DNA of 15,390 nt from JAJTHJ01 sp046316025 (GTDB lineage Bacteria > Pseudomonadota > Gammaproteobacteria > Burkholderiales > Burkholderiaceae_F): positions 1 through 15,390 of the forward strand of contig JBKCXU010000160.1 in the NCBI GenBank assembly GCA_046316025.1. The letters run 5' to 3'. The translations under genes were made by a program, and so were the position numbers. The notes under the pieces were generated by a model. That model saw only the letters and a program-made list of their open reading frames with translations. It was not told where the DNA came from and searched no databases. Of the stretch, positions 7,827-13,747 are shown piece by piece. Each line of letters starts with the position of its first letter. Within the stretch, counting starts at the first letter, position 1.

Positions 7827-8032
7827 CGGCCGGACTATCGGCTGCTGCTGGAGTTCGAAAACGGCGAGCGGCGCGTGTTCGACGCCACGCCTTACCTGCA
7901 CAGAGCAACCCCTTCACCGCGCTGAAGGCGCCCGCGCTGTTTGCCCGCGCGGCGGTGGAGTACGGCGCCGTCTTCTGGCCCGGCGGCATCGACATTGCGC
8001 CGGAAACTTTGTACGACCGGTCGATGCCCGTG
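7827..8032 (+). pseudogene. DUF2442 family gene remnant, no start codon and frameshifted
   Basis: The first part reads RPDYRLLLEFENGERRVFDA then TPYL. The second part, in another frame, reads SNPFTALKAPALFARAAVEY, then GAVFWPGGIDIAPETLYD and RSMPV. Together they give nearly the whole DUF2442 domain. The two parts join if one CA dinucleotide in CACA at 7899-7902 is removed, so a 2-bp insertion broke the frame. The first part has no ATG/GTG in a suitable place and simply follows the TAG of the upstream peptidase gene in phase, so the native N-terminus is missing. After the homology the second frame runs on to a stop at 8186-8188 without family resemblance. DUF2442 genes are often paired with DUF4160 in toxin-antitoxin-like modules; no DUF4160 partner is visible. 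Confidence 0.8.
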
Positions 8033-8234
8033 CGCGAAACGGAGTCGGGCGCGAACAGCGCGTCGGTGGTGCTCCAAGAACGCTTCACCGAGGCCACCCG
8101 CCGCTTTGAATCGACCAGTCACGCACGGAACGAAAGGCCCGGAGACGACTCGACGACGGTCGCTCTTGTTCCAGCAACGAACGGTTGACCGACCTAGAGT
8201 TAGGGTCGAACACCCCAAGGATGAGGACGCGAAG

Positions 8235-8534
8235 ATGAACGCAATCGTGATCGAGCACGTGAAGGTGCAGGAGTTGCCGGTCGCTTGGCGCTCCAGGCTC
8301 GCGAGCGCGCCCGATGCCACGGTCACGGTGCGTATCGAGGAAGAGACCGGTCGTCACGCCCCTCCAGTGCCCGAAACGGCGGACGACCCGCTCTTCGGCA
8401 TGTGGGCCGACCGTGAGGACTTGGCCGACGTCGCCGCCTACATCCGCTCGATTCGCGCGGGCCGGCTCAATACCAACGACCCACGCATCGGCCGCGGGGA
8501 CCCTACGCGCGCCGGCAGGACCAAGCCGGCGTAA
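8235..8534 (+). CDS. Putative antitoxin of a VapC-type module
   Basis: A 99-aa protein starting MNAIVIEHVKVQELPVAWR. The ATG at 8235 follows a purine-rich stretch (AAGGATGAGGACG). The body holds DATVTVRIEEETGR and, in the C-terminal half, DDPLFGMWADREDLADVAAY with IRSIRAGR. This layout is typical of small antitoxins placed directly before PIN-domain toxins: an N-terminal beta/helix DNA-binding or dimer part and a C-terminal toxin-binding helix. It ends at TAA 8534, and the toxin gene begins 7 bases later, so one operon is expected, probably autoregulated. An imperfect dyad upstream (CGACCTA...TAGGGTCG, about 8191-8210) could be an operator. The exact antitoxin family is not certain. Confidence 0.75.
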   Translation: MNAIVIEHVKVQELPVAWRSRLASAPDATVTVRIEEETGRHAPPVPETADDPLFGMWADREDLADVAAYIRSIRAGRLNTNDPRIGRGDPTRAGRTKPA

Positions 8535-8541
8535 CGAGCGC

Positions 8542-8918
8542 GTGCCGATCGACTCCGACGTACTGGTGTGGTTCACGCGCGGCCACCCGCTGGCAGCAGC
8601 GCGCTTGCGCCGCATCGACACGTGGCGCATCTCGGCGGTGACGTACATCGAACTGGCGCAGGGCTGCCGAGACAAGGCCGATCTGGAACGTCTGAAGCGG
8701 GGCTGACCCTGCATCGCACAGAGATCGTGCCGATCACGCCGGCGATCTGCTCCCGCGCGATGGTGCTGATCGACGCGCCGGCCCTGTCGCATGGGTTACG
8801 CCTGCCCGACGCCCTGATCGCCGCAACCGCGGTCGAGCATGGGGCGACGCTGCTCACCGGCAATGCCAAGCACTTCAAGGCCGTGCCCGACCTTGCGCTT
8901 GAGGTGTTTGCGGCGTAA
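8542..8918 (+). pseudogene. vapC: Frameshifted VapC-type PIN-domain toxin
   Basis: GTG at 8542 starts VPIDSDVLVWFTRGHP with the first PIN acidic residue (D4); E37 lies in VTYIELAQGC. The frame then hits TGA at 8704 after LERLKRG (54 aa). The protein continues in the next frame as LTLHRTEIVPITPAI, LRLPDALIAATA (third acidic residue), LLTGNAKHF and the end at 8918. One G missing from the GGGG run at 8699-8702 explains the shift; five Gs would restore a protein of about 125 aa, the normal VapC length. VapC toxins are RNases. As it stands the toxin would be inactive while its antitoxin is intact. A homopolymer sequencing error is a real alternative. Confidence 0.85.
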
Positions 8919-8985
8919 CCGAGTCAGAAGCCGAGCAGAGCGCCGAGCGATCGCGGCTCTGGCTCACCGCGCCGCAAAAAACAAC

Positions 8986-9004
8986 TCGACCGCGGCCCCT
9001 TTTC
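8986..9004 (+). repeat. 19-bp direct repeat, copy 1 (left of the intact vapBC pair)
   Basis: TCGACCGCGGCCCCTTTTC. A copy with one difference lies at 9801-9819 in the same orientation. It is followed by a short tandem pair of TTTTCATTCCC. The 182-bp gap 8919-9100 holds otherwise no recognised gene. Confidence 0.65.
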
Positions 9005-9100
9005 ATTCCCTTTTCATTCCCTGTGAACGTCGCGCGGCGTAGCCGGATAGTCGCCAGTGCGCGATACACTTTCGTACTACACCCAGGTCAGGAGACCGCG

Positions 9101-9361
9101 ATGAGCCTTTCTGTTCGACTGGAGCCGCAGTTGGCGCGCGAACTGGAGCGCGCCGCCGCCCGTTCAGGCAAGGCCAAGAGCCAGATCGTCAAGGACGGTC
9201 TGCGCGAATACCTCGCCCGCCTTTCCGAACGGAAGACGCCCTACCAACTTGGCGCCGACCTGTTCGCGCAAGGCCAGGGCAGCGGCCGCGGAAATCTGTC
9301 CGACAAGGCGGAAATTCGTCGCCGGATTCGGGAGCGGGTTCGTGCGGAAAATCATCGCTGA
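9101..9361 (+). CDS. vapB: Ribbon-helix-helix (CopG-type) antitoxin
   Basis: An 86-aa protein. The start ATG 9101 is preceded by CAGGAG with good spacing. Residues 1-40 (MSLSVRLEPQLARELERAAA, then SGKAKSQIVKDGLREYL) have the RHH pattern: a short beta strand SLSVRL that contacts DNA, then two helices. The C-terminal half (about 45-86) is polar and likely wraps the toxin. It overlaps the vapC start by 20 bp (9342-9361), so the two are translationally coupled. Autorepression of the operon by the RHH dimer is the rule for this class. Symbol by role; the family has several names. Confidence 0.88.
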   Translation: MSLSVRLEPQLARELERAAARSGKAKSQIVKDGLREYLARLSERKTPYQLGADLFAQGQGSGRGNLSDKAEIRRRIRERVRAENHR

Positions 9362-9770
9362 TTCGGGCCCACTGATCGCGCTGTTCGACCCCGACGACGC
9401 GGGACACGACCGAGCCCGGCGCTTCTTGCGCGGCTACGACGGCATCCTGTTGAGCACCTGGCCCGTGCTGACCGAGGTCGGCCACATGCTTGGCCACAGC
9501 GTCGACCGGCAGATCGACTTTCTCGAATGGATACGCCGTGGCGCCGTCGAACTGCCGCCGCTGCCGGAGCACGCCATCGACACGGCGGTACGCCTGAGCC
9601 GGACTTATCGCAACGTGCCGATGGACCTGGCCGACGCCTCGCTGCTGACCTTGGCCGCGAGCAGCGGCGTGCGCGAGATTCTGACCTTCGACTCGGACTT
9701 CGAGGTCTACCGGCTACCGGACAAGAGCAAGCTCAACAACGTGTTGGCGCAGAGCGGCCGCGCACGGTAG
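9342..9770 (+). CDS. vapC: VapC-type PIN-domain toxin ribonuclease
   Basis: A 142-aa protein starting at GTG 9342, with GGAGCGGG just upstream and inside the antitoxin gene. PIN acidic residues are all present: D7 (IIADSGPLIALFD), E45 (LTEVGHML), D98 (MDLADASLL) and D117/D119 (LTFDSDF). Family knowledge: a Mg-dependent endoribonuclease that cuts RNA (tRNA or rRNA in studied cases) when not held by its antitoxin. The target is unknown here. Length and layout are normal, so this pair looks functional, in contrast to the broken toxin 430 bp upstream. Confidence 0.9.
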   Translation: MRKIIADSGPLIALFDPDDAGHDRARRFLRGYDGILLSTWPVLTEVGHMLGHSVDRQIDFLEWIRRGAVELPPLPEHAIDTAVRLSRTYRNVPMDLADASLLTLAASSGVREILTFDSDFEVYRLPDKSKLNNVLAQSGRAR

Positions 9771-9800
9771 TGGGTGGGTTGGATTCGCCCACGAAAATAT

Positions 9801-9819
9801 TCGACCACGGCCCCTTTTC
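9801..9819 (+). repeat. 19-bp direct repeat, copy 2 (right of the intact vapBC pair)
   Basis: TCGACCACGGCCCCTTTTC, 18 of 19 bases equal to the copy at 8986-9004. Together the copies bracket the vapBC operon. Copy 2 lies about 30 bp after the toxin stop and about 40 bp before the truncated attC-like sequence. Confidence 0.65.
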
Positions 9820-9861
9820 CCGCTTTTCCGGGCCGGTGAAAATGTGCCGCGTACCACCGGC

Positions 9862-9911
9862 CCGGGCTTGGTGGCCTGCCGTTGGCGCTCCGCTTGAGCG
9901 AGGGGTTGGCG
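9862..9911 (-). other. Truncated attC-like site at the distal end of the cassette array
   Basis: On the minus strand, directly after the grpB-like stop, comes GCCAACCCCTCGCTCAAGC and then GGAGCGCCAACGGCAGGCC. This resembles the first half of an attC: an R''-like box followed by an arm of the TCAAGC type. The expected R'' from this cassette's start core (GTTAGGC) is GCCTAAC; the sequence has GCCAAC (9910-9905), one T short. The complementary second half is absent, so the site looks deleted. A remnant is an inference. Confidence 0.45.
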
Positions 9912-10439
9912 TCATCGCGCTAGACCCTCGCGAACCGAAGCTCGCAGCACACGGCGTATGAACTCTGTCTTTGCGAGGGAGTAGCTCTCCTGAGACTCCA
10001 TGGTGAGCCCGTCATGTGCTGCGGCGAGCCGGAGCTTCAGTGCGACATACTCGGCAGCGACGGTCGGATGGCGGCGCAGGTAGTCTCGGAAGGCGAGGTG
10101 ATCGCGCTCCTGTTCGGAGCCACCTTCGCACAGGTGGACGTGGTGCGTGCTTGGCCAGGTCGCGGGAAGCTTGAAGAACGGATACACGAAGTCGAAGTCA
10201 CCCAGCGGGAAATGTGTGTAGCCCAATTCCCGGAGCCGCTGGTAGTGCACTTCGCGCCGCTCAAGCGATGGGACCGAGACCTGGATATCGATCACGGGCT
10301 TGGCTGCCAGGCCTGGAACTGACGTCGATCCAACGTGTTCGATGCGCTGAACGTCAACGCCGAAGAACTCTCGAATGCGACCAGCCTCCGCAGCGAAGCT
10401 CTCCGCCCACGCGGGATCGTATGGGGCGATGACGATCAT
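9912..10439 (-). CDS. GrpB-family (UPF0157) nucleotidyltransferase-like protein, integron cassette
   Basis: A 175-aa protein with the family signature IEHVGSTSVPGLAAKPVIDI at about residues 33-52, where G-S-T-S matches the nucleotidyltransferase-fold motif. A second conserved stretch follows (THHVHLCEGGSEQERDHLAF, then RDYLRRHP). The N-terminus MIVIAPYDPAW is typical for the family (usual start I.V.pYdp.W). No Shine-Dalgarno is evident before ATG 10439, common for cassette genes. The gene lies between a complete attC (10468-10531) on its 5' side and an attC-like remnant on its 3' side, so it is the last recognisable cassette. GrpB proteins have no firmly established cellular role; they are frequent cargo of mobile DNA. 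Confidence 0.9.
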   Translation of the reverse strand: MIVIAPYDPAWAESFAAEAGRIREFFGVDVQRIEHVGSTSVPGLAAKPVIDIQVSVPSLERREVHYQRLRELGYTHFPLGDFDFVYPFFKLPATWPSTHHVHLCEGGSEQERDHLAFRDYLRRHPTVAAEYVALKLRLAAAHDGLTMESQESYSLAKTEFIRRVLRASVREGLAR

Positions 10440-10467
10440 TGAGTGACGCAGCGGGTGCTGGTTTGGC

Positions 10468-10531
10468 GCCTAACGCCGGCCGTCAGCCGCGCGCGGTCCT
10501 TTCGTGCGTCGGCTGGACGGCCTTGTTCGGC
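10468..10531 (-). other. attC site of the GNAT cassette (attC-1)
   Basis: Read on the minus strand: R'' GCCGAAC (10531-10525), arm GGCCGTCCAGCCG (10522-10510), loop, arm CGGCTGACGGCC (10489-10478), R' GTTAGGC (10474-10468, full GTTRRRY consensus). The arms pair apart from one extra base, the extrahelical base expected in a folded attC bottom strand. Length is 64 bp. R'' is the exact reverse complement of the core at the GNAT cassette start (GTTCGGC at 11088-11082). Confidence 0.88.
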
Positions 10532-10547
10532 ATTGCGCCGTGCTGCC

Positions 10548-11075
10548 TCACAGCGTCCGCTCCATATGGACGTCGTCAGGCTCCAGTGCCAGCATCCTCG
10601 CATCCGGCGTCACCAACGCCTCGAAGCCCTGCTCCAAGTAGAAGTCCACGGTGCCGCGCGTGGGCGTTGCCGAAACATAGAGACGCGACGCGCCATCCGC
10701 GCGGGCCAGCGACACAACCTCGTCGGTCAATCCGCGCGCAATGCCCTTGCGACGATACGACCTGCTCACGTACAGGGCTGCGAGGTTCGCCAAGCGGCCC
10801 GACAAGAGCGGGGCGTAGATCGCGAATCCCACGAGGCGATCACCATCGAACGCGCCGAGCAACACCCCGCCACCGTCAAGCACTGGCTTCCAAGAGTCGA
10901 CGTACTGCTGGACGGTCCATGCCCCCGGACCTCCCCAGCGTGGTGCGTCAATGTCAACGTCAATAAGCTCCAAGATCCCGCCGTGGCGTTTGTACTGCTG
11001 TGTGATGCGCTCGGACCGGTCGATCTCCCCGATGCGACCAAGCTCGGCGAGCGCCATCTGCCGAATCAACATCAT
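10548..11075 (-). CDS. GNAT-family N-acetyltransferase, integron cassette
   Basis: A 175-aa GNAT protein, which transfers acetyl from acetyl-CoA to an amine. Visible motifs: LLGAFDGDRLVGFAIYAPLL (strand beta4 area), ANLAALYVSRSYRRKGIARG (motif A, with the R-x-x-x-G-I-A pyrophosphate loop), and the C-terminal LYVSATPTRGTVDFYLEQGF (motif B). Substrate is unknown; cassette-borne GNATs include antibiotic acetyltransferases, but nothing here marks it as one. Two ATGs lie in tandem at 11075 and 11072; GGAG just upstream has better spacing for 11072, so the protein may be 174 aa. The ribosome site sits inside the cassette's first bases (GTTCGGCGGAGAG). Confidence 0.92.
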   Translation of the reverse strand: MMLIRQMALAELGRIGEIDRSERITQQYKRHGGILELIDVDIDAPRWGGPGAWTVQQYVDSWKPVLDGGGVLLGAFDGDRLVGFAIYAPLLSGRLANLAALYVSRSYRRKGIARGLTDEVVSLARADGASRLYVSATPTRGTVDFYLEQGFEALVTPDARMLALEPDDVHMERTL

Positions 11076-11081
11076 CTCTCC

Positions 11082-11153
11082 GCCGAACGTTCGACATGAG
11101 CGGCAGGCAAAAGGCGAAGCCTTTTGTCTGTCCGCTCGATGGAGGCGTTAGCC
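11082..11153 (-). other. attC site of the VOC cassette (attC-2)
   Basis: Minus strand: R'' GGCTAAC (11153-11147, containing the TAA stop of the VOC gene), arm GAGCGGACAGAC (11137-11126), perfect inner hairpin CAAAAGGC-TTC-GCCTTTTG (11126-11108), arm GCCTGCCGCTC (11108-11098), R' GTTCGGC (11088-11082). The arms GAGCGG-A-CAG and GAGCGG-CAG differ by one unpaired A. Length is 72 bp. R'' is the exact reverse complement of the core at the cassette start (GTTAGCC, 11550-11544). Confidence 0.88.
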
Positions 11154-11519
11154 GTCGCGTTGACCATCGACGAGTTCCACCCTGTTGCCAAAAGGATCGT
11201 CAACAAACGCACGGCGCAATCCTGGCACAGTTGTATCGGGCTTCACGCTTAGGCCCGCTTGCGCAAGCTTGGCGACGAACGCCTCGTAGCCTGCTAGCAG
11301 AAGCGCTGGATGGGCCTTTCGCGCAGGGACGAACGACTCTTCTACCCCGAGGTGCAACTGAAGCGCCCCACACTCGAACCAGACTCCACCTCGCGACGCC
11401 AGCTCACTGGGCTTGGGAATCTCCTTGAGGCCGAGCAGTCCCCCATAGAACACTCGCGCGGAGTCTTCTTGGCCTTTGGGCATGGCGAGCTGCACGTGAT
11501 CAAGGCCGAGGACTTTCAT
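11148..11519 (-). CDS. VOC-superfamily (glyoxalase/bleomycin-resistance-like) protein, integron cassette
   Basis: A 123-aa single-unit VOC protein starting MKVLGLDHVQLAMPKGQ at 11519. Metal ligand candidates are His8 (LDHVQL), His56 (LQLHLG) and Glu115 (NRVELVDG). Other landmarks are ARVFYGGLLGLKEI and FVDDPFGNRVEL, standard for this fold. Members include glyoxalase I, dioxygenases and drug-binding resistance proteins; the reaction here is not known. The start is about 25 bp inside the cassette core GTTAGCC, with a weak GCAGGG upstream. The frame can be extended upstream to a TTG at 11819, but that part is antisense to the IS transposase and not plausible. The stop TAA is part of the R'' of its attC, a compact cassette arrangement. 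Confidence 0.9.
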   Translation of the reverse strand: MKVLGLDHVQLAMPKGQEDSARVFYGGLLGLKEIPKPSELASRGGVWFECGALQLHLGVEESFVPARKAHPALLLAGYEAFVAKLAQAGLSVKPDTTVPGLRRAFVDDPFGNRVELVDGQRDG

Positions 11520-11543
11520 GGGCGGCCCTGCAACGAATGCGAC

Positions 11544-11550
11544 GGCTAAC
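11544..11550 (-). other. Cassette core site (R') at the start of the VOC cassette
   Basis: GTTAGCC on the minus strand, preceded by TCATTC. It is the exact reverse complement of the R'' in the VOC cassette's own attC (11153-11147). A second GTTAG core with the same TCATTC leader lies on the far side of the insertion sequence at 12797-12785. Confidence 0.7.
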
Positions 11551-11556
11551 GAATGA

Positions 11557-12786
11557 TATGGACTGCCGCAACCCGCCTCGCCGCGGGTTGTGCGAAGGTT
11601 GCAGTGCCGATCCGGCACATCACCGTAGAGGAGGCAGTCATGGGAGAGATCACCACCGTCGGCATCGATCTGGCCAAGAACGTCTTCAGTGTGCATGGCG
11701 TCGACGCCCACGGCAAGACCGTGCTGCGCAAGACCGTCAGCCGCGGCAAGCTCATCGAGCTGATGGCACAGCTGCCGCAGTGCATCGTCGGCATGGAAGC
11801 CTGCTCCGGCGCCCACCAACTGGCCCGCGACCTGCAGCCGCTAGGCCACGAGCCGCGCATCATGATGCCCAAGTTCATCATTGCCTACCGCCGCAACCAG
11901 AAGAACGACGGCAACGATGCTGAAGCCATCTGCGAGGCCGTCGGCCGCCCCAACATGCGCTTCGTCCCGATCAAGAGTGTCGAGCAGCAAGCGGTGCTCG
12001 TCGTGCACCGCGTGCGCAAAGAACTTGTCGAGTTACGCAACGCACAGATCAACCAGGCCCGCAGCCTGCTGACCGAGTTCGGGGTGGTGATCGCCGTTGG
12101 CCGGTACCGCTTCCGCCAGCAGATCGGCACCGCCCTGGACGATGCGCGGGTGCCGCAGCTGGCACGCCAGGTGCTGCACGAGGTCAATGCGCGCATCCGC
12201 GCGCTCGATGAGGACATCCTGGCCTACGACCGTCGCATCAGCGCTCAGGTGCGCGACAGTGCGGCCATGCAGCGCATCGTGGCCGTGTGCGGCGTCGGAC
12301 CGATCACCGCCAGCGCGGTGGTTGCCAGCGTTGGGGATGCAAAGCTGTTTCGCAACGGCCGGCAGTTTGCCGCCTGGCTGGGGCTGGTGCCGCGGCAGTT
12401 CTCCACCGGGGGCAAGCCAGTGCTCGGGCGCATCACCAAGCAGGGCGATGTGTATCTGCGCACGCTGTTGATCCATGGGGCCCGCTCGGCGCTGCTGGCG
12501 CTGACGCGCCGGGATGACAAGCTCAGCCGCTGGGCCAGCGCACTGATCGAGCGGCGCGGCTTCAAGAAGGCGTGTGTGGCGCTGGCGGCGAAGAACGCAC
12601 GCGTGATCTGGGCGCTGCTGGCAAAGGGCGAGGCGTTCCAGCTCGACCGCGCTGCAGCGTAGGCCTTCAGTTGTTGCAATGAGATCCCATCCACAGGCTG
12701 CGAGGAGGTGTCGTTGATGAGGTAGACGGTTTGCGACCGACGCCGGGGGACCCTGTTTAGCTCGCTGATCGAGGTTTCAGGATCGT
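11557..12786 (+). mobile_element. IS110/IS1111-type insertion sequence at a cassette junction
   Basis: The element carries one DEDD transposase gene. Both flanks show the same 11 bp, CTAACGAATGA (11546-11556 and 12787-12797), the complement of the TCATTCGTTAG that includes an integron core site. The stretch between them is about 1.23 kb, a plausible IS size. No clear terminal inverted repeats were found, as is usual for IS110-type elements. A hairpin CAACCCGC/GCGGGTTG lies upstream of the gene (11569-11590). About 124 non-coding bases follow the gene. Ends are inferred from the repeat and may shift by a few bases. Confidence 0.75.
11640..12662 (+). CDS. IS110-family (IS1111-like) DEDD transposase
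   Basis: A 340-aa protein. ATG 11640 has GAGGAGG just upstream and gives the normal N-terminus MGEITTVGIDLAKNVFSVHG; the longer frame from 11553 lacks family resemblance. The RuvC-like catalytic set is complete: D10, E53 (GMEACSGAH), D90 and D93 (KNDGNDAEA). The second conserved domain follows: CGVGPITASAVVASVGDAK, then RQFAAWLGLVPRQFSTGG and LGRITKQGDVYLRTLLIHGA, where the Ser of FSTGG is the likely serine partner of the composite active site. Full length with no frameshift, so probably active. Members of this family use a bridge RNA encoded in a non-coding end of the element; the IS1111 group includes lineages that target integron attC sites, which matches this position. Confidence 0.95.
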   Translation: MGEITTVGIDLAKNVFSVHGVDAHGKTVLRKTVSRGKLIELMAQLPQCIVGMEACSGAHQLARDLQPLGHEPRIMMPKFIIAYRRNQKNDGNDAEAICEAVGRPNMRFVPIKSVEQQAVLVVHRVRKELVELRNAQINQARSLLTEFGVVIAVGRYRFRQQIGTALDDARVPQLARQVLHEVNARIRALDEDILAYDRRISAQVRDSAAMQRIVAVCGVGPITASAVVASVGDAKLFRNGRQFAAWLGLVPRQFSTGGKPVLGRITKQGDVYLRTLLIHGARSALLALTRRDDKLSRWASALIERRGFKKACVALAAKNARVIWALLAKGEAFQLDRAAA

Positions 12787-12983
12787 CTAACGAATGAGGG
12801 CCCGGCGGCGCGCAACATCATCAGGGCCGGCAGCCCTGCATGCACACGCGCGGGCTCGCCAACAGGCCAAATACGGATCCGCAGTCCATCCCATTTGCCA
12901 CGTCATCGAAGTTCAAAAGCAGCTTGCAGAAAGACAACCATGAACGACACAAGCTACAACTAGCTATGCCTTGACAAGGGGCA
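12787..12983 (-). other. Cassette remnant without a convincing gene
   Basis: This lies between the IS (right flank core GTTAGAC on the minus strand, 12791-12785) and attC-3. Several stops interrupt all frames. The longest minus-strand stretch encodes about 45 codons (containing LLLNFDDVANGMDCGSVFG) but has no ATG and no ribosome site. No second attC stem was found next to GTTAGAC. With the IS tail (12663-12786) and attC-3, this makes up the 409-bp gap between genes (12663-13071). Confidence 0.45.
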
Positions 12984-13050
12984 GTTCATCGTCTGAATTA
13001 ACCGGCCTGCGCGGCTTTTCGCGCAGGTCCGGTGGAATGATAGGTTGGGC
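12984..13050 (-). other. attC site of the 191-aa cassette (attC-3)
   Basis: Minus strand: R'' GCCCAAC (13050-13044, full consensus), arm ACCGGACCTGCGCG (13033-13020), loop, arm CGCGCAGGCCGGT (13013-13001), spacer TAATTCAGAC, R' GATGAAC (12990-12984, one mismatch to GTTRRRY). The arms differ by one unpaired base. Length is 67 bp. R'' is the exact reverse complement of the core GTTGGGC at the start of this cassette (13664-13658). Confidence 0.85.
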
Positions 13051-13071
13051 GACGGTTGCAAGGGACGGCGC

Positions 13072-13647
13072 TCACTTGACAAAGAATTCCTCCGCTTGCG
13101 CTAGGAACTGTTGATAGAACTGCGCCCCAGCCTCTGCTACTGACACAACGTTTGTGGGATCGACGGGATTGCCCAAGTGAGTCGTTGGTATAGGGTAAGT
13201 ACGGCCACGATTTACCACAGGCAAGAGAGTCGTTCTGGCGGGAAGAAAATCAATTCTCAGCTTCTGCGGCGACTTGATTGAGATGTACCCGTTGTTGATT
13301 TCCATGCTTTCGATGTAAAGGCTGTTTCCCTCTGCGGGATTGATTCCGATGCCTCCAGGCTCCCGCGCAACAATTTCATTGACTGTGTGTTCGTCCGCAC
13401 CACGAGCATTTACGAGGTATGCGAGTAACGGGTCGGTCTTACGAAGGCCTTCAAACTTGCCCTTCCATCCATTCCATTTCGGGCTCTTTCCGAAGTGGCT
13501 AAACGCCTTGTTCCAAACACGCTCCAGGCGCCCAAGAAACTCTTTCCAGTTCTCTTCAAATTCGTCCAGAGCTTTCGCGCTGCGCATTGCATCAATCGCA
13601 GCTCGGGCCTTTGCGAGTTCAATGTGCGGCTGTTCGGAACGCTGCAT
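13072..13647 (-). CDS. Unrecognised 191-aa protein, integron cassette
   Basis: No known family was recognised. The protein starts MQRSEQPHIELAKARAAIDA and is mostly helical in its first third (charged and Ala-rich, residues about 8-60, including EENWKEFLGRLERVWNKAF). A mixed alpha/beta middle follows (residues about 75-140, TDPLLAYLVNARGADEHTVN, EPGGIGINPAEGN) and a C-terminal helix ends AQFYQQFLAQAEEFFVK. There are no Cys residues, signal peptide or membrane segments, so a cytosolic location is likely. Base composition is clearly less GC-rich than the flanking chromosomal genes, a sign of foreign origin. It is bounded by the core GTTGGGC 11 bases before its start and by its own attC just after the stop. 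No Shine-Dalgarno is visible; translation of such cassettes is often weak or leaderless. Confidence 0.82.
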   Translation of the reverse strand: MQRSEQPHIELAKARAAIDAMRSAKALDEFEENWKEFLGRLERVWNKAFSHFGKSPKWNGWKGKFEGLRKTDPLLAYLVNARGADEHTVNEIVAREPGGIGINPAEGNSLYIESMEINNGYISIKSPQKLRIDFLPARTTLLPVVNRGRTYPIPTTHLGNPVDPTNVVSVAEAGAQFYQQFLAQAEEFFVK

Positions 13648-13657
13648 GGACTACGAC

Positions 13658-13747
13658 GCCCAACGCCGCGTTAAACCGCCGCGGCACATGGTGCCACGGT
13701 TAATGCGCAGCGCCTGTTCCGCGGTCGGCTTGAACGCATAGTTACAC
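13658..13747 (-). other. attC site of the NYN cassette (attC-4)
   Basis: Minus strand: R'' GTGTAAC (13747-13741, holding the TAA stop of the gene), arm TTCAAGCCGACCGCGG (13734-13719), a loop with a small GGCAC/GTGCC hairpin, arm CCGCGGCGGTTTAA (13684-13671), R' GTTGGGC (13664-13658, full consensus). The arms pair with an extra unpaired base (GCCG-A-CCGCGG against ACCG-CCGCGG). Length is 90 bp. The predicted matching core at the cassette start, GTTACAC, was not found upstream of the gene. Confidence 0.82.

Noticed and set aside
8185..8215. TTGACC as a -35 box before the first antitoxin gene
   Set aside because: No acceptable -10 box at normal distance; only an imperfect dyad is visible, which is mentioned with the gene.
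11553..11639. Longer N-terminus for the IS110 transposase
   Set aside because: No family similarity before MGEITT, and a strong ribosome site (GAGGAGG) directly precedes ATG 11640.
11520..11819. Upstream extension of the VOC gene to a TTG at 11819
   Set aside because: The added residues are antisense to the IS110 transposase and cross the cassette border; the VOC fold starts at ATG 11519.
12820..12960. Short minus-strand coding stretch with LLLNFDDVANGMDCGSVFG
   Set aside because: No start codon, no ribosome site, no family recognised; too short to call a gene.
12971..12996. TTGACA with TGAATT at 17-bp spacing as a promoter
   Set aside because: The -10 match is poor and it overlaps attC-3; it would read against all cassette genes.
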